Positions 46,643 through 57,845 of a stretch of 64,000 bases of DNA are shown here, piece by piece. Below the pieces are notes generated by a model. It was not told the DNA's origin and ran no database searches. It worked only from the letters and a program-made list of their open reading frames with translations. Both the position numbers and the translations under genes were made by a program. This DNA comes from Pigmentiphaga litoralis. Its GTDB lineage: Bacteria; Pseudomonadota; Gammaproteobacteria; Burkholderiales; Burkholderiaceae_B. The stretch is taken from contig NZ_JACCBP010000001.1 in the NCBI RefSeq assembly GCF_013408655.1, positions 1,488,001-1,552,000 of the forward strand. The letters run 5' to 3'. The number at the start of each line of letters is the position of its first letter. The first letter of the stretch is position 1.

Positions 46643-48820
46643 ATGACTGAACGCATCGCCCGCCACGGCCTCCAGGTAGCCTCGCTGCTGGATCGTTTCA
46701 TCGAACAGGAAGCCCTCAAGGATTCCGGCCTGGACAGCGACACCTTCTGGCAGGGCTTCTCCCGCCTCGTTCACGACCTGGCGCCCAAGAATCGCGCGCT
46801 GCTGAAGGAACGTGACCGTCTGCAAGCCGAGATCGACACCTGGCACCAGGCCCACCCGGGTCCGATCACCGACATGCCGGCGTATCGCAGCTTCCTGGAA
46901 AGCATCGGCTACCTGCAGGCGCGGCCGGCAACCGTCAAGGCCAGCACCAAGAACGTCGACACCGAAATCGCCGAACAGGCCGGTCCGCAGCTGGTGGTGC
47001 CGGTGTCGAACCAGCGTTACGCGCTGAACGCGGCCAACGCCCGCTGGGGCAGCCTGTACGACGCCCTGTACGGCACCGACGCCCTGCCCGACACCGACGG
47101 CGCCGAACGCGGCGCGGGCTACAACCCCAAGCGCGGCCAGGCGGTCATCACCCGCGCCCGCGCCTTCCTGGACCAGGCCGCGCCGCTGGCGAGTGGCTCG
47201 CACGTGGACGCAACGTCGTACACCGTGGTCGATGGCGCCCTGCAAGTCGACCTGGGCGGCAAGACCACCGGCCTGCAAGACCCGTCGCTGTTCCGTGGCT
47301 ACCAGGGCGATGCGTCGGCCCCGACCGCGCTGCTGCTGCGCCATAACGGCCTGCACTTCGAGATCCAGATCGACAAGACCGACTCGATCGGCAGCACCGA
47401 CAAGGCCGGCGTGAAGGACGTGCTGATGGAAGCCGCCCTGACGACCATCATGGACTTTGAAGATTCGATCGCTGCGGTCGACACCGAAGACAAGGTGCAC
47501 GTGTACCGCAACTGGCTGGGCCTGAACCTGGGCACGCTGACCGAAGAAGTGAGCAAGGGCGGCAAGAGCTTCACCCGCCGCCTGAACGACGATCGCACCT
47601 ATACCGGCGCCGACGGCAAGGAACTCACGCTGCATGGCCGCTCGCTGATGTTCGTGCGTCACGTCGGCCACCTGATGACCAACCCGGCGATTCTGGACAA
47701 GGACGGCCTGGAAATCCCCGAAGGCATCATGGACGGCGTGGTCGCCACCCTGGCCTCCCTGCCTGACCTCAAGCGCAAGCAAAACTCGCGCGCCGGATCC
47801 TTCTATGTCGTGAAGCCCAAGATGCACGGCCCCGCCGAGGTCGGCTTCGCAAATGAGTTGTTCGACCGCATCGAAGACCTGCTCGGCCTGCCGCGTCACA
47901 CCATGAAAATGGGCATCATGGACGAAGAACGCCGCACCAGCGTCAACCTGAAAGCGTGCATTGCCGCCGCCAGCGAACGTGTGGCCTTCATCAACACGGG
48001 CTTCCTGGACCGCACGGGCGACGAAATGCACACCGCGATGGAAGCCGGCCCCATGATGCGCAAGGGCGACATGAAAGCGTCCTCCTGGATTGCCGCCTAC
48101 GAGCGCAGCAACGTGCTGATCGGCCTGGACGCCGGCCTGCGTGGCCGCGCCCAGATCGGCAAAGGCATGTGGGCCATGCCCGACCTGATGGCCGCCATGC
48201 TCGAACAAAAGATCGCGCACCCCAAGGCCGGCGCCAACACCGCCTGGGTCCCCTCACCCACCGCCGCCACCCTGCACGCGCTGCATTACCACCAAGTGGA
48301 CGTGCAAGCCGTTCAGCAGGACCTGGAAAAGACAAAGCTGGCCGATGTGGACGACCAATTGCTGGAGGGCCTGCTTACCGTGCCGATCGGCGACCCAAGC
48401 AAGTGGTCCGCCGCCGACATCAAGCAGGAACTGGAAAACAACGCGCAAGGCATCCTGGGCTACGTGGTCCGCTGGATCGCCCAGGGCGTCGGCTGCTCCA
48501 AGGTGCCTGATATCCACAACGTCGGCCTGATGGAAGACCGCGCCACCCTGCGCATCTCCAGCCAACACATCGCCAACTGGCTGCGCCACGGCATCACGAC
48601 CGACGCGGACGTGAAGGACGTGATGAAGCGCATGGCCAAGGTGGTGGACCAGCAGAACGCCAACGATCCGATCTATGAGCCGATGTCGGGCAATGAAGAG
48701 ACGTCGCTGGCATTCAAGGCGGCGAGCGCGCTGGTGTTTGAAGGGTTGGCGCAGCCGAATGGGTATACGGAACCGTTGCTGCATCGCTTCCGGTTGGAGC
48801 AGAAGGCGGCTCGGGGGTAA
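46643..48820 (+). CDS. glcB: Malate synthase G, 725 aa
   Basis: Condenses glyoxylate with acetyl-CoA to form malate, closing the glyoxylate route. The long single-chain layout is diagnostic of isoform G. Motifs: [58 protein letters not shown] (near residue 425) and the C-terminal catalytic-region [14 protein letters not shown]. The start at 46643 has GGAG 7 bases upstream. The long upstream in-frame extension lies in non-coding DNA. A strong terminator follows. Confidence 0.96.
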   Translation: MTERIARHGLQVASLLDRFIEQEALKDSGLDSDTFWQGFSRLVHDLAPKNRALLKERDRLQAEIDTWHQAHPGPITDMPAYRSFLESIGYLQARPATVKASTKNVDTEIAEQAGPQLVVPVSNQRYALNAANARWGSLYDALYGTDALPDTDGAERGAGYNPKRGQAVITRARAFLDQAAPLASGSHVDATSYTVVDGALQVDLGGKTTGLQDPSLFRGYQGDASAPTALLLRHNGLHFEIQIDKTDSIGSTDKAGVKDVLMEAALTTIMDFEDSIAAVDTEDKVHVYRNWLGLNLGTLTEEVSKGGKSFTRRLNDDRTYTGADGKELTLHGRSLMFVRHVGHLMTNPAILDKDGLEIPEGIMDGVVATLASLPDLKRKQNSRAGSFYVVKPKMHGPAEVGFANELFDRIEDLLGLPRHTMKMGIMDEERRTSVNLKACIAAASERVAFINTGFLDRTGDEMHTAMEAGPMMRKGDMKASSWIAAYERSNVLIGLDAGLRGRAQIGKGMWAMPDLMAAMLEQKIAHPKAGANTAWVPSPTAATLHALHYHQVDVQAVQQDLEKTKLADVDDQLLEGLLTVPIGDPSKWSAADIKQELENNAQGILGYVVRWIAQGVGCSKVPDIHNVGLMEDRATLRISSQHIANWLRHGITTDADVKDVMKRMAKVVDQQNANDPIYEPMSGNEETSLAFKAASALVFEGLAQPNGYTEPLLHRFRLEQKAARG

Positions 48821-48870
48821 CGATCAAGACAGGGCGGTAACGCCCTGGCCCCACACACGGGGCCTTGAAT

Positions 48871-48909
48871 AAAAAAACGCCGCAGGGGCTTGGCCACTGC
48901 GGCGTTTTT
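48871..48909. terminator. Bidirectional terminator between glcB and the NUDIX gene
   Basis: AAAAAAACGCCGCAG and CTGCGGCGTTTTT pair around GGGGCTTGGCCA. Convergent gene pair; A and T runs serve both directions. Confidence 0.92.
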
Positions 48910-48949
48910 GTCGTTGGCGCACGATCGTTCGACCGGCGATCGGCGGCCT

Positions 48950-49558
48950 TTAGCTACCTTTGACCGGCACCTGATCCCCGCGCCCTTCGCGAAACTTCTC
49001 AACAAAGAACGCCGAGATGATCGTCTTCACATCGGTGACGATGCCTGCGGCGATCCACGACAGCAGCTCTTCCAGCGTGGCCGTAAACACCTCGACGAAC
49101 TCGTTCTCGTCCAGCTTCTGCTCACCCGCCTCAATGCCTTCCGCCATGAACAGAATGATGCGTTCATCGCAGTAGGCAATGGCGTTGTGGATGGTGGTCA
49201 GCTCGGTCCACTTGCCGCCGTGGTACCCCGTCTCTTCCAGCAGCTCGCGTTGCGCGGTTGCCAGGGGCGCCTCACCCTTGTCGATCTTGCCAGCCGGGAA
49301 TTCGACGAAGGCGCGGTGCATGGGATAGCGGTACTGCCTGACCAAAACCAGGCGGCCGTCCGGCAGCACGGGCACGATGGCGGCAGCGCCCGGGTGGTGG
49401 AAGTGTTCGCGCGTGGACGTGGCCCCGTTGGGCAGCCGGGCGGTATCGCGCCAAACGTCCAGCAGTTTGCCCTTGAAGACGGATTCGCTGGTCAGCGTCG
49501 CTTCCTTCATGCGGGCCGACGCGGCGTCCAGGTCTTTGCGAAGTTCGTCTGCGGTCAT
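48950..49558 (-). CDS. NUDIX hydrolase (ADP-ribose pyrophosphatase-like), 202 aa
   Basis: The complete Nudix box GX5EX7REUXEEXGU spans residues 90-112 (GKIDKGE...RELLEETGY). The surrounding TFE-like region VRQYRYPMHRAFVEFPAGK is typical of ADP-ribose pyrophosphatases, which hydrolyse ADP-ribose to AMP and ribose 5-phosphate. The ATG at 49558 was chosen (GAGGG upstream). It overlaps the DUF2818 stop as ATGA. The nuoN, DUF2818, NUDIX order is common in related genomes. Confidence 0.92.
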   Translation of the reverse strand: MTADELRKDLDAASARMKEATLTSESVFKGKLLDVWRDTARLPNGATSTREHFHHPGAAAIVPVLPDGRLVLVRQYRYPMHRAFVEFPAGKIDKGEAPLATAQRELLEETGYHGGKWTELTTIHNAIAYCDERIILFMAEGIEAGEQKLDENEFVEVFTATLEELLSWIAAGIVTDVKTIISAFFVEKFREGRGDQVPVKGS

Positions 49559-49875
49559 GCCACCCTCTTTCTCATCAAGTACCGGTGTACGAAGCCGGGA
49601 AATGCCAGCACCAGGAACAGCACGAAGGTAATGGCGTAGAACTGCCATCCTTGCGGAAAGACGTTGCCCAGGCTGGCTTCGAAGCCGCGCCCGATCAGGC
49701 CGATCAGCAGGTACAGGACGACCAGTTCGACAAAGCGCAGCCAGAACGGCTTAGCAACGATCGCGCCTGCGCGGCGAAAGGGCAGCACGGCAAACAGGCG
49801 TTCAGTCAGGAAGGGAAGATTCGCGCCGACGAGCGCAAGGAACACAAGAACGTAGATGGCGAGCGTTTGTTTCAA
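49555..49875 (-). CDS. DUF2818 family small membrane protein, 106 aa
   Basis: Three hydrophobic helices (about 5-22, 44-62, 80-96) and a basic C-terminus. DUF2818 proteins are uncharacterised and consistently sit after nuoN. The TTG at 49875 is the best start: GGTGG lies 9 bases upstream and the sequence KQTLAIYVLVFLALVGANLP then matches the family start. An upstream in-frame codon would add 14 atypical residues. A role near complex I is inferred from position only. Confidence 0.85.
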   Translation of the reverse strand: MKQTLAIYVLVFLALVGANLPFLTERLFAVLPFRRAGAIVAKPFWLRFVELVVLYLLIGLIGRGFEASLGNVFPQGWQFYAITFVLFLVLAFPGFVHRYLMRKRVA

Positions 49876-49959
49876 GAGCGTGCACCACCTTGCAGGGAAG
49901 CCTCGCGGGACGCGCATCGCGGTGGACGCGGCCCCGGCTCAGGCGGGCCTTGATAAGCA

Positions 49960-49991
49960 TCAGGCTCCGGGAAAACAACCCCGGAGCCTGA
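49960..49991 (-). terminator. Strong hairpin after nuoN, candidate operon terminator
   Basis: TCAGGCTCCGGG (49960-49971) and CCCGGAGCCTGA (49980-49991) are perfect 12-base arms with an 8-base loop. Read on the minus strand it lies 85 bases after nuoN. There is no strong T run, so it may only lower transcription into DUF2818 and NUDIX. Confidence 0.6.
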
Positions 49992-50023
49992 ACCTCAGAA
50001 CTATCAGAACTCTAGAACTTGGG

Positions 50024-50055
50024 CACCTCAGCACTTCAGCACCTCAGCACCTCAA
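50024..50055. repeat. 8-base tandem repeat, four copies, in the nuoN-DUF2818 gap
   Basis: CACCTCAG, CACTTCAG, CACCTCAG and CACCTCAA run head to tail 21 bases beyond the nuoN stop. Function unknown. It may cause copy-number variation in the leader between nuoN and DUF2818. Confidence 0.8.
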
Positions 50056-50075
50056 GCCCCCCGAGGTTCAAATCC

Positions 50076-51557
50076 TCAGAACTTCAGCGACGTGGAAATC
50101 GCCTGCACACAGAGCGCCATCAGCGGTGCGGGCAACACGCCCAGCACCAGCATCAGCGCACCGTTGACCGACAGCACCGACTTGAAGCCGATCGATGCCA
50201 CGATGGGCGAGTTGTCGGTCGGCTCGTCGAAGTACATGGTCTTGACTACGCGCAGGTAGTAGTAGCCCCCAATGAGCGAGAACACGACTGCGGTGATGGC
50301 GAGGCCCACGTGGCCGATACCGACCAGCGACTGCAGGATCGACAGCTTGGCGTAGAAGCCCACGGTCGGCGGCACGCCGGCCAGCGAGAACATCAGCAGC
50401 AGCATGATCAGGGCGTACCAGGGATTGCGGCGGTTCAGGCCGGCCAGATCCTTGATGTCGTCGCATTCAAAGCCAGCGCGCGACAGCAGCATGATGATGC
50501 CGAACGAACCCAGCGTGGTCAGCACATAGATCACCACGTAGAACATGGCCGAGCTGTACGCGTTGTTGGCGTTGGCGGCGTTGCCGTCGACGATGCCCGA
50601 CATCAGGCCCAGCAGCACGAAGCCCATGTGCGAGATGGTTGAGTACGCCAGCATCCGCTTCAGGCTGGTCTGCGCAATAGCGGCCAGGTTGCCGATCGCC
50701 AGCGACGCGACAGCCATGATGGCCAGCATCGGCTGCCAGCTGGCCCACAGATCGCCCAGACCTTCGACCAGCAGACGCAGGATGATGACAAACGCGGCAA
50801 GCTTCGGGCCACCGCCCAGCAGCAGCGTGACGGGGGTCGGTGCGCCTTGATAGACGTCGGGCACCCACATGTGGAACGGAACCACACCCAGCTTGAAGGC
50901 CAGACCCGCGACCAGGAACACCAGGCCGAAGACCATGATCATGCGGTCCTGATTCTGGTCGGCCACCGCGCGGGCAATGCCGTCCAGCGTCAGGGTGCCG
51001 GTCGAACCATAGATCATCGACATGCCGTACAACAGGAAACCCGATGCAAGCGCGCCCAGCACGAAGTACTTCATGGCGGCTTCGGTCGACACGGGGTGTT
51101 CGCGGCGCAGGGCGACCAGCGCGTAGAACGACAGCGACATCAGTTCCAGGCCCAGGTAGATCGTCAGCATGTTGCCGGCCGAGATCATGATCATCTGGCC
51201 CAGCAGCGCCAGCAGCGACAGCACATACAGTTCGCCGCCGCGCAGCATGCCGCGCAGGTGCGCATAGCTGCGGCCATAGATCAGGGTCACGCCCACGGCG
51301 ATGTACGAGAACACCTTGAGCACGTGGCCGATGCCGTCCGCGACATACAGGGAGCCGAACGCCGTCCCCTGCACGCCGGAGATCAGCTCCGACAGGCTCA
51401 ACCAGGTCAACGCCGCAAGGGTCGTCAACGACAGGTAGTGCGTGAGTTTGCGCTCCTCGTCTTTGCTGAATGCGTCGATCAGCAAAATCGTAGACGTCAG
51501 CACCAGGAGAAGAATCTCCGGCAAGACGAGGGGCAGGTTCAGATTGGCAAAGTCCAT
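50076..51557 (-). CDS. nuoN: NADH-quinone oxidoreductase subunit N, 493 aa
   Basis: An antiporter-like proton-pumping subunit of complex I with about 14 helices. The discontinuous helix region includes [20 protein letters not shown] with its conserved lysine, and [19 protein letters not shown]. Family length is 480-500. It is the last nuo gene, 20 bases after nuoM. A hairpin and four 8-base repeats lie downstream. Confidence 0.96.
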   Translation of the reverse strand: MDFANLNLPLVLPEILLLVLTSTILLIDAFSKDEERKLTHYLSLTTLAALTWLSLSELISGVQGTAFGSLYVADGIGHVLKVFSYIAVGVTLIYGRSYAHLRGMLRGGELYVLSLLALLGQMIMISAGNMLTIYLGLELMSLSFYALVALRREHPVSTEAAMKYFVLGALASGFLLYGMSMIYGSTGTLTLDGIARAVADQNQDRMIMVFGLVFLVAGLAFKLGVVPFHMWVPDVYQGAPTPVTLLLGGGPKLAAFVIILRLLVEGLGDLWASWQPMLAIMAVASLAIGNLAAIAQTSLKRMLAYSTISHMGFVLLGLMSGIVDGNAANANNAYSSAMFYVVIYVLTTLGSFGIIMLLSRAGFECDDIKDLAGLNRRNPWYALIMLLLMFSLAGVPPTVGFYAKLSILQSLVGIGHVGLAITAVVFSLIGGYYYLRVVKTMYFDEPTDNSPIVASIGFKSVLSVNGALMLVLGVLPAPLMALCVQAISTSLKF

Positions 51558-51577
51558 TGCGTTAAGCGTCCCGCGAC

Positions 51578-53077
51578 TTACAGTTTTGAAACAGCGACAT
51601 GCTTGAGCAGCGCATCGACCGAGACGTGCATCACATCGGTGAAGGGTGCCGGATAGATACCCATGTACAGCACGGCGATGGCCATGATCGCCAGGATCGC
51701 GAATTCACGACGGTTCAGGTCGGTCAGGGCCCGCACGTGGTCATTGGCGATGGGGCCGTAGATCACGCGCTTCACCATCCACAGCGAGTACGACGCGCCA
51801 AGGATCAGTGCGGTGGCAGCCAGCAGGCCGATCCAAAAGTTGTATTCGACCGCGCCCAGGATTACGAAGAACTCGCCCACGAAACCGCTGGTGGCCGGCA
51901 GGCCGCTGTTGGCCATCGAGAACAGCACGAAGAACACGGCAAAACGCGGCATCACGTTGACCACACCACCGTAATCGGCGATCTGGCGCGAGTGCATGCG
52001 GTCATAGAGCACACCGATACACAGGAACATGGCGCCCGAGACGAAGCCGTGCGAGATCATCTGGATGATCGCGCCTTCGGTACCGGCGGTGTTGAACATG
52101 AAGAAGCCCAGGGTCACGAAACCCATGTGGGCGACCGACGAGTACGCCACCAGTTTCTTCATGTCGGACTGCACCAGTGCGACCAGGCCGATGTAGATCA
52201 CGGCGATCAGCGACAGGACGATCATGAATCCCGACAGGCTGTGCGACGCATCGGGCACGATGGGCAGCGACAGGCGCAGGAAACCATAGGCACCCAGCTT
52301 CAGCATGATCGCGGCCAGCACCACCGAACCGCCGGTAGGCGCTTCCACGTGGGCGTCGGGCAGCCAGGTGTGCACCGGCCACATCGGCACCTTGACGGCG
52401 AACGCCATCAGGAAGGCGAAGAAGATCAGGATCTGTTCGGTGTAGCCCAGGGGCAGCTTCTGCCACGTCTGGATGTCGAACGAGCCGCCCGATGCATGCC
52501 AGAGGTAGATGAAGGCCACCAGCATGAGCAGCGAGCCCATGAACGTGTACAGGAAGAACTTGATGGCTGCGTACACGCGGTTCGGACCGCCCCACACGCC
52601 CACGATGATGAACATCGGGATCAGCGTGGCTTCGAAGAAGATGTAGAACAGCAGACCGTCCAGCGCGACGAACACGCCGATCATCAAGCCCGACAGGAAC
52701 AGGAAGGCGCCCATGTACTGCGCCACGCGGTCGGTGATGACCTCCCACCCTGCCAGCACCACGATGACCGTGATGAAGGCCGTCAATGGCACAAGCCACA
52801 ACGAGATACCGTCGATGCCCAGGTGATAGTAGATGCCGAACTGCGCGACCCATGCGGTGTTCTCGACGAACTGCATGTCGGCGGTGCCGGCGTTGAAGCC
52901 CGCGATCAGCGGAATCGTGACGATCAGCCCGGCGATCGAGCCGATCAGCGCCAGGACGCGCGAGACGTTCGGATTGTGTTCACGGCCAGTGGCCAGGACC
53001 AGCAGCCCGAATACGATCGGCGTGAAGATCGCAAGCGTGAGCCACGGAAGAGAAGATTGAGCCATGTCGCTTGCCAT
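51578..53077 (-). CDS. nuoM: NADH-quinone oxidoreductase subunit M, 499 aa
   Basis: Antiporter-like proton-pumping subunit. The conserved glutamate/lysine helix segments appear as [24 protein letters not shown] text ([20 protein letters not shown]) and [18 protein letters not shown]. The ATG at 53077 overlaps the nuoL stop (TGATG). A downstream ATG at 53065 is an alternative that drops four residues. Length agrees with the family. Confidence 0.95.
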   Translation of the reverse strand: MASDMAQSSLPWLTLAIFTPIVFGLLVLATGREHNPNVSRVLALIGSIAGLIVTIPLIAGFNAGTADMQFVENTAWVAQFGIYYHLGIDGISLWLVPLTAFITVIVVLAGWEVITDRVAQYMGAFLFLSGLMIGVFVALDGLLFYIFFEATLIPMFIIVGVWGGPNRVYAAIKFFLYTFMGSLLMLVAFIYLWHASGGSFDIQTWQKLPLGYTEQILIFFAFLMAFAVKVPMWPVHTWLPDAHVEAPTGGSVVLAAIMLKLGAYGFLRLSLPIVPDASHSLSGFMIVLSLIAVIYIGLVALVQSDMKKLVAYSSVAHMGFVTLGFFMFNTAGTEGAIIQMISHGFVSGAMFLCIGVLYDRMHSRQIADYGGVVNVMPRFAVFFVLFSMANSGLPATSGFVGEFFVILGAVEYNFWIGLLAATALILGASYSLWMVKRVIYGPIANDHVRALTDLNRREFAILAIMAIAVLYMGIYPAPFTDVMHVSVDALLKHVAVSKL

Positions 53078-55200
53078 CAATTATTCATCAACACAAAGAA
53101 CGTCACGAGCGCCATGATGCCGATGATCATGGCAAAGGCGTAGTGATAGATATAGCCGGACTGCAGGTGGCGGACCACCGAGGCGATCCAGCCCACCGAC
53201 CGCGCGCTGCCGTTGACGATCAGGCCGTCGATCAGCTGGCGGTCGCCGAACTTCCAGAAGCCATTGCCGATCACGCGGGCGCCACGGGCAAAGACGACTT
53301 CGTTGAACTTGTCCATGTAGTACTTGTTGTCCAGCAAGGTGTAAATGGCGCCGCTACGTGCCTTGATCGCCGCCGGAACGGCCGGGTTCACAAGGTAGAA
53401 GTACCAGGCCACCACCACACCGGCCACGGCCAGCCAGAACGGCGCCGTCGTGAAGGCGTGCATGCCATACGCGGCCCAGCCGTGGAAGTGCTCGGCCAGG
53501 TGCGCCATGACGTGGTGGTCGGGCGACACGTAGATCACATTCTTGAAGAAGTCGCCGAACAGCAGCGGGCCGATCGCGATCGCGCCGATGATGACCGACG
53601 GGATGGCCAGCAGCACCAGCGGCACCCAAACCACGGCGGGCGACTCGTGCGGCACGCCGCCGTGACCGTGGTGGTCGTCGTGGCCGTGCACATCGTGCGC
53701 ATGGTCGTCGTGCGGAATGGCTTGCGAGTCGTGCGATCCGTGCGCCGCGTGCGGCGCATGCGTCGTGGCATGTGCAGCCGCGTGGTCGTCATGACCATGC
53801 GCATCCGCATGATGGCCGCCGTCCGTCGCGAAACGTTCCTTGCCGTGGAAGACCAGGAAGTACATGCGGAACGAGTAGAACGCCGTCACGAACACGCCGA
53901 TCAACGTGGCCCAGTACGCGAAGCCCGCGCCCGGAATCGTCGACAGCTTGGCCGCTTCGATAATGTTTTCTTTCGAGTAGAAGCCTGCAAAGAACGGCGT
54001 GCCGATCAGTGCGAGCGAGCCCAGCAGCGACGTGATCCAGGTGATCGGCATGTACTTGCGCAGACCGCCCATCTTGCGCATGTCCTGTTCGTGGTGCATG
54101 CCGATGATGACCGAACCGGCCGCCAGGAACAGCAGGGCCTTGAAGAACGCGTGCGTCATCAGGTGGAAGATGGCGACCGAGTAGGCCGACGCGCCCAGCG
54201 CCACGGTCATGTAGCCGAGCTGCGACAGCGTCGAATACGCGACCACGCGCTTGATGTCGTTCTGGATGATGCCCAGGAAGCCCATGAACAGCGCGGTGAT
54301 GGCGCCGATCACGATGATGAAGGACAGCGCGGCGGGCGACAGTTCGAACAGCGGCGAGAAACGCGACACCATGAAGATGCCCGCGGTCACCATCGTTGCG
54401 GCGTGGATCAGTGCGGAGATCGGGGTCGGGCCTTCCATCGAGTCAGGCAGCCAGACGTGCAGCGGAAACTGCGCCGACTTGCCCATGGCGCCGATGAACA
54501 GGCTGATACACGCGACCGACAGCAGCATCCAGTCGGTGCCCGGGAAGGTCATGCCGGCCAGCTTGGTCGACTGCGAGAACACCTCGGCGTAGTTCATCGA
54601 ACCGGCGTAGCCGAACAGCAGGCCGATACCCAGGATGAAGCCGAAGTCGCCGACACGGTTGACCAGGAAGGCCTTCATGTTCGCGAAGATCGCGGTCGGA
54701 CGGGTGTACCAGAAGCCGATCAGCAGGTACGAAACCAGGCCCACTGCTTCCCAGCCGAAGAAGAGCTGCAGCATGTTGTTGGACATGACCAGCATCAGCA
54801 TCGAGAAGGTGAACAGCGAGATGTACGAGAAGAATCGGGCATAGCCCGGGTCTTCCTTCATGTAGCCGATGGTGTAGATGTGCACCATGAGCGACACGGA
54901 GGTGACGACCACCATCATCATGGCCGACAGGGTGTCGATCATGAATCCGATTTCGAGCTTGATGCCGCCAATCGCGCCCCAGGTGTACAGGGTGCCATTG
55001 AAGGTGTAGCCCGCCAGCGCGTCTTGCAACGCGATGACCGCACCAATGGCGGATATCAGGACACCCAGAATGGTGACGGTATGCGCCCCTGCCCTTCCAA
55101 GCCAGCGTCCGAGGAAGCCGGTGCCGAACAAGCCGGCCAGGAGGGACCCGATCAACGGGGCGAAAGCGATAATGAGATAGAGCTTAGGAACGCTCGACAT
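53077..55200 (-). CDS. nuoL: NADH-quinone oxidoreductase subunit L with His/Asp-rich loop, 707 aa
   Basis: The largest proton-pumping subunit. The core motifs are present (GKSAQFPLHVWLPDSMEGPTP with the pumping lysine; KRVVAYSTLSQLGYMTVALG) and the long C-terminal lateral helix is expected after the loop. Between helices, residues about 460-519 are unusually rich in His and Asp (AHGHDDHAAAH, HGHDDHHGHGG). This is longer than in E. coli and may bind metal ions. It starts 27 bases after nuoK. Confidence 0.95.
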   Translation of the reverse strand: MSSVPKLYLIIAFAPLIGSLLAGLFGTGFLGRWLGRAGAHTVTILGVLISAIGAVIALQDALAGYTFNGTLYTWGAIGGIKLEIGFMIDTLSAMMMVVVTSVSLMVHIYTIGYMKEDPGYARFFSYISLFTFSMLMLVMSNNMLQLFFGWEAVGLVSYLLIGFWYTRPTAIFANMKAFLVNRVGDFGFILGIGLLFGYAGSMNYAEVFSQSTKLAGMTFPGTDWMLLSVACISLFIGAMGKSAQFPLHVWLPDSMEGPTPISALIHAATMVTAGIFMVSRFSPLFELSPAALSFIIVIGAITALFMGFLGIIQNDIKRVVAYSTLSQLGYMTVALGASAYSVAIFHLMTHAFFKALLFLAAGSVIIGMHHEQDMRKMGGLRKYMPITWITSLLGSLALIGTPFFAGFYSKENIIEAAKLSTIPGAGFAYWATLIGVFVTAFYSFRMYFLVFHGKERFATDGGHHADAHGHDDHAAAHATTHAPHAAHGSHDSQAIPHDDHAHDVHGHDDHHGHGGVPHESPAVVWVPLVLLAIPSVIIGAIAIGPLLFGDFFKNVIYVSPDHHVMAHLAEHFHGWAAYGMHAFTTAPFWLAVAGVVVAWYFYLVNPAVPAAIKARSGAIYTLLDNKYYMDKFNEVVFARGARVIGNGFWKFGDRQLIDGLIVNGSARSVGWIASVVRHLQSGYIYHYAFAMIIGIMALVTFFVLMNN

Positions 55201-55227
55201 GTCTTGGTTTTCTCGTTTACTGGACCG

Positions 55228-55536
55228 TCAGCCCTTGAGCCGGTCAAGTTCATCAACGTTGATCGTGTTCAGGTTGCGGAACAACACAACAAGAATCGCA
55301 AGGCCGATGGCCGATTCAGCGGCTGCCACCGTCAATATGAAGAAGACGAATACCTGACCGCTGATGTCGCCCATCCAGGTGGAAAAGGCGACGAAGTTCA
55401 TATTGACCGCCAGCAGCATCAACTCGATCGCCATCAGCAGCACGATGATGTTCTTGCGATTCAGGAAGATGCCGACGATGCTGATGGCGAACAGGATCGC
55501 CCCCAACACCAGGAAGTGGCCCAGGGTGAGCGTCAT
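55228..55536 (-). CDS. nuoK: NADH-quinone oxidoreductase subunit K, 102 aa
   Basis: A three-helix membrane subunit with the two conserved intramembrane glutamates ([11 protein letters not shown] and [11 protein letters not shown]) used in proton movement. The length is standard. The ATG overlaps the nuoJ stop by four bases. Confidence 0.96.
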   Translation of the reverse strand: MTLTLGHFLVLGAILFAISIVGIFLNRKNIIVLLMAIELMLLAVNMNFVAFSTWMGDISGQVFVFFILTVAAAESAIGLAILVVLFRNLNTINVDELDRLKG

Positions 55537-56177
55537 GCTTTGGCTCCATTCGAATCGGATGCAGTGTCCAGGGGCGTCGGCTCCGGCTGCTCGGTCTGCG
55601 ACGTCATCTTGACGATGCGCACGCGATCCTTGGCGCGAACCCGGATCTGGTCGGACGAGCGCGTGACCTTGACGTCGGAGCGGCGGCGCAGCGTGAGCGA
55701 GATCGCCGACACCATGCCCACCAGCAGCAGCACGGCGGCGACTTCGACTGCGAACACGTAGTCCGTGTACATCGCGATGCCGATGGCGCGCGTGTTGTTG
55801 AAGTCGGCGGCGACAGGCGCCGGGCCGGCTTCGGGCACCCAGTAGGCACGCGCCAGCACGAACGACATTTCCACCACCATGATGGCGCCGACCGACAGGC
55901 CCACCGGCAGGTAGGACTTGAAGCCTTCGCGCATCTTGCTGGTGTCGATGTCGAGCATCATCACCACGAACAGGAACAGCACCATGACCGCGCCGACATA
56001 CACCAGCACCAGCAGGATGGACAGGAATTCGGCCTTCAGCAGCATCCAGATCATGGCGGCCGTGAAGAACGCCAGCACCAGGTGCATCGCGGCCGTGACG
56101 GGGCTGCGCGTCGTGATGATCCGCAAGGCGGCCAGCACGAGGATCGCGGCAAACAGATAGAACAGAATGGCGGTCAT
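55533..56177 (-). CDS. nuoJ: NADH-quinone oxidoreductase subunit J, 214 aa
   Basis: Five-helix membrane subunit. The broken third helix is [19 protein letters not shown], essential for coupling. The start at 56177 (MTAILFYLF) was chosen; a much longer in-frame reading upstream is out of character. The C-terminal 35-40 residues form a charged tail. It overlaps nuoK by ATGA. Confidence 0.95.
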   Translation of the reverse strand: MTAILFYLFAAILVLAALRIITTRSPVTAAMHLVLAFFTAAMIWMLLKAEFLSILLVLVYVGAVMVLFLFVVMMLDIDTSKMREGFKSYLPVGLSVGAIMVVEMSFVLARAYWVPEAGPAPVAADFNNTRAIGIAMYTDYVFAVEVAAVLLLVGMVSAISLTLRRRSDVKVTRSSDQIRVRAKDRVRIVKMTSQTEQPEPTPLDTASDSNGAKA

Positions 56178-56241
56178 AGTTTGAATGTCAGGTGCCGGCC
56201 CGAAGGGACGGTATGAAGGGCGGAGTCGACAGGCACGCGTT

Positions 56242-56730
56242 TCACCGGTACTTCGCGTCCTGGGCACGGCGTTGCGCGATCTCCGATTCGTACCGGTCGC
56301 CCACCGCCAGCAGCATTTCCTTGGTGAAGTACAGGTCGCCGCGCTTTTCCCCGTGGTACTCGTGGATGTGCGTTTCGACGATGGAGTCCACCGGGCAGCT
56401 TTCTTCACAGAAGCCACAGAAAATGCATTTGGTCAGATCGATGTCGTAGCGGTTGGTACGGCGGGTGCCGTCGTCGCGCACTTCAGATTCGATCGTGATG
56501 GCGAGCGCGGGGCACACGGCCTCGCACAGCTTGCAGGCGATGCAGCGTTCTTCGCCGTTCGGGTAGCGGCGCAGCGCGTGCAAACCACGGAAGCGGCCCG
56601 ACATCGGCGTCTTTTCTTCCGGGTACTGCACGGTGATCTTCCGGGCAAACATGTACTTGCCCGTCAGCCGCATGCCCTTGAACAACTCGGTCAGCAGCAG
56701 GCTGCCGAGAAAATCCTTGATTGCGTTCAT
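56242..56730 (-). CDS. nuoI: NADH-quinone oxidoreductase subunit I, 162 aa
   Basis: Peripheral 8Fe-8S subunit carrying clusters N6a and N6b. The two ferredoxin motifs are [17 protein letters not shown] (around residue 70) and [17 protein letters not shown] (around 110). The N-terminus starts with a short hydrophobic helix that rests on the membrane arm. Length is normal. Confidence 0.97.
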   Translation of the reverse strand: MNAIKDFLGSLLLTELFKGMRLTGKYMFARKITVQYPEEKTPMSGRFRGLHALRRYPNGEERCIACKLCEAVCPALAITIESEVRDDGTRRTNRYDIDLTKCIFCGFCEESCPVDSIVETHIHEYHGEKRGDLYFTKEMLLAVGDRYESEIAQRRAQDAKYR

Positions 56731-56771
56731 GATTCTGTCCTACCTATTTGATTGCTCGGCCGAAACCGGCA

Positions 56772-57845
56772 TCACTTCCAGATGTTCCAAGGCGTCTGCA
56801 TCCAGACCGCAATCACCAGGAGCCACACCAGCGTCAGCGGGATGAAGATCTTCCAGCCCAGACGCATGATCTGGTCGTAGCGATAGCGCGGGAACGACGC
56901 ACGGAACCACACAAACAGCGACACCACGAAGAATGTCTTGAAGAACAGCCAGACCCAGCCCGGGATCCAGGTGAACGGCGCGAAGTCCAGCGGCGACGCC
57001 CATCCGCCCAGGAACATGACCGACGCCAGGCACGACAGCAGGATCATGTTGGCGTATTCACCCAGGAAGAACAGCGCGAACGCCATCCCCGAGTATTCGA
57101 CCATGTGGCCCGCAACGATTTCCGACTCGCCTTCCACCACGTCGAACGGGTGGCGGTTGGTTTCGGCCACGGCCGAGATCACGTAGATCACGAACAGCGG
57201 CAGCAGCGGCAACCAGTTCCACGACAGGAAGCTCAGGCCCTTGTCGGCAAACCAGCCGGCGTTTTGCTTCAGGACGATGTCGCTCATGTTCAGGCTGCCC
57301 GACACCAGCAGCACCGTCACGAGCACGAAGCCGATCGCCAGTTCGTACGACACCATCTGTGCCGAGGCACGCAGCGCGCCCAGGAAGGCGTACTTGGAGT
57401 TCGATGCCCAGCCGGCGATGATCACGCCGTACACACCCAATGAGGTGATGGCCATGACATACAGCAGACCGGCGTTGACGTTGGCCAGCACGGTTTCCGG
57501 ACCGAACGGGATCACGGCCCAGCCGGCCAGTGCCGGCATCAGGACCATGACCGGTGCGATCACATACAGCACCTTGTTGGCGCTGCTGGGAACGATCACT
57601 TCTTTCGTCAGCAGCTTGAGCACGTCGGCGAACGGCTGGAGCAGACCGAGCGGACCCACGCGGTTCGGACCCACGCGCACGTGCATCCAGCCGATCATCT
57701 TGCGTTCCCACAAGGTGAGGTAGGCCACACCGATGATGACCGGCAGCAGGATGCAGACGATCAGCACCAGATTCCACACCACCGACCAGGCGCCTGCACC
57801 GATGAGTCCGGTTCCCCAGGCCTGAAGGGAGTTAGTCCACGACAT
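56772..57845 (-). CDS. nuoH: NADH-quinone oxidoreductase subunit H, 357 aa
   Basis: The membrane subunit that helps form the quinone channel. It has eight helices and the signatures [20 protein letters not shown] (about 46-65) and [18 protein letters not shown] with its Glu-rich loop. The ATG overlaps the nuoG stop by one base (TGATG). Confidence 0.97.
   Translation of the reverse strand: MSWTNSLQAWGTGLIGAGAWSVVWNLVLIVCILLPVIIGVAYLTLWERKMIGWMHVRVGPNRVGPLGLLQPFADVLKLLTKEVIVPSSANKVLYVIAPVMVLMPALAGWAVIPFGPETVLANVNAGLLYVMAITSLGVYGVIIAGWASNSKYAFLGALRASAQMVSYELAIGFVLVTVLLVSGSLNMSDIVLKQNAGWFADKGLSFLSWNWLPLLPLFVIYVISAVAETNRHPFDVVEGESEIVAGHMVEYSGMAFALFFLGEYANMILLSCLASVMFLGGWASPLDFAPFTWIPGWVWLFFKTFFVVSLFVWFRASFPRYRYDQIMRLGWKIFIPLTLVWLLVIAVWMQTPWNIWK

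Noticed and set aside
53071..55761. 896-codon plus-strand open frame across nuoL and nuoK
   Set aside because: A shadow of nuo genes with His/Arg/Asp-rich text and no homology signal.
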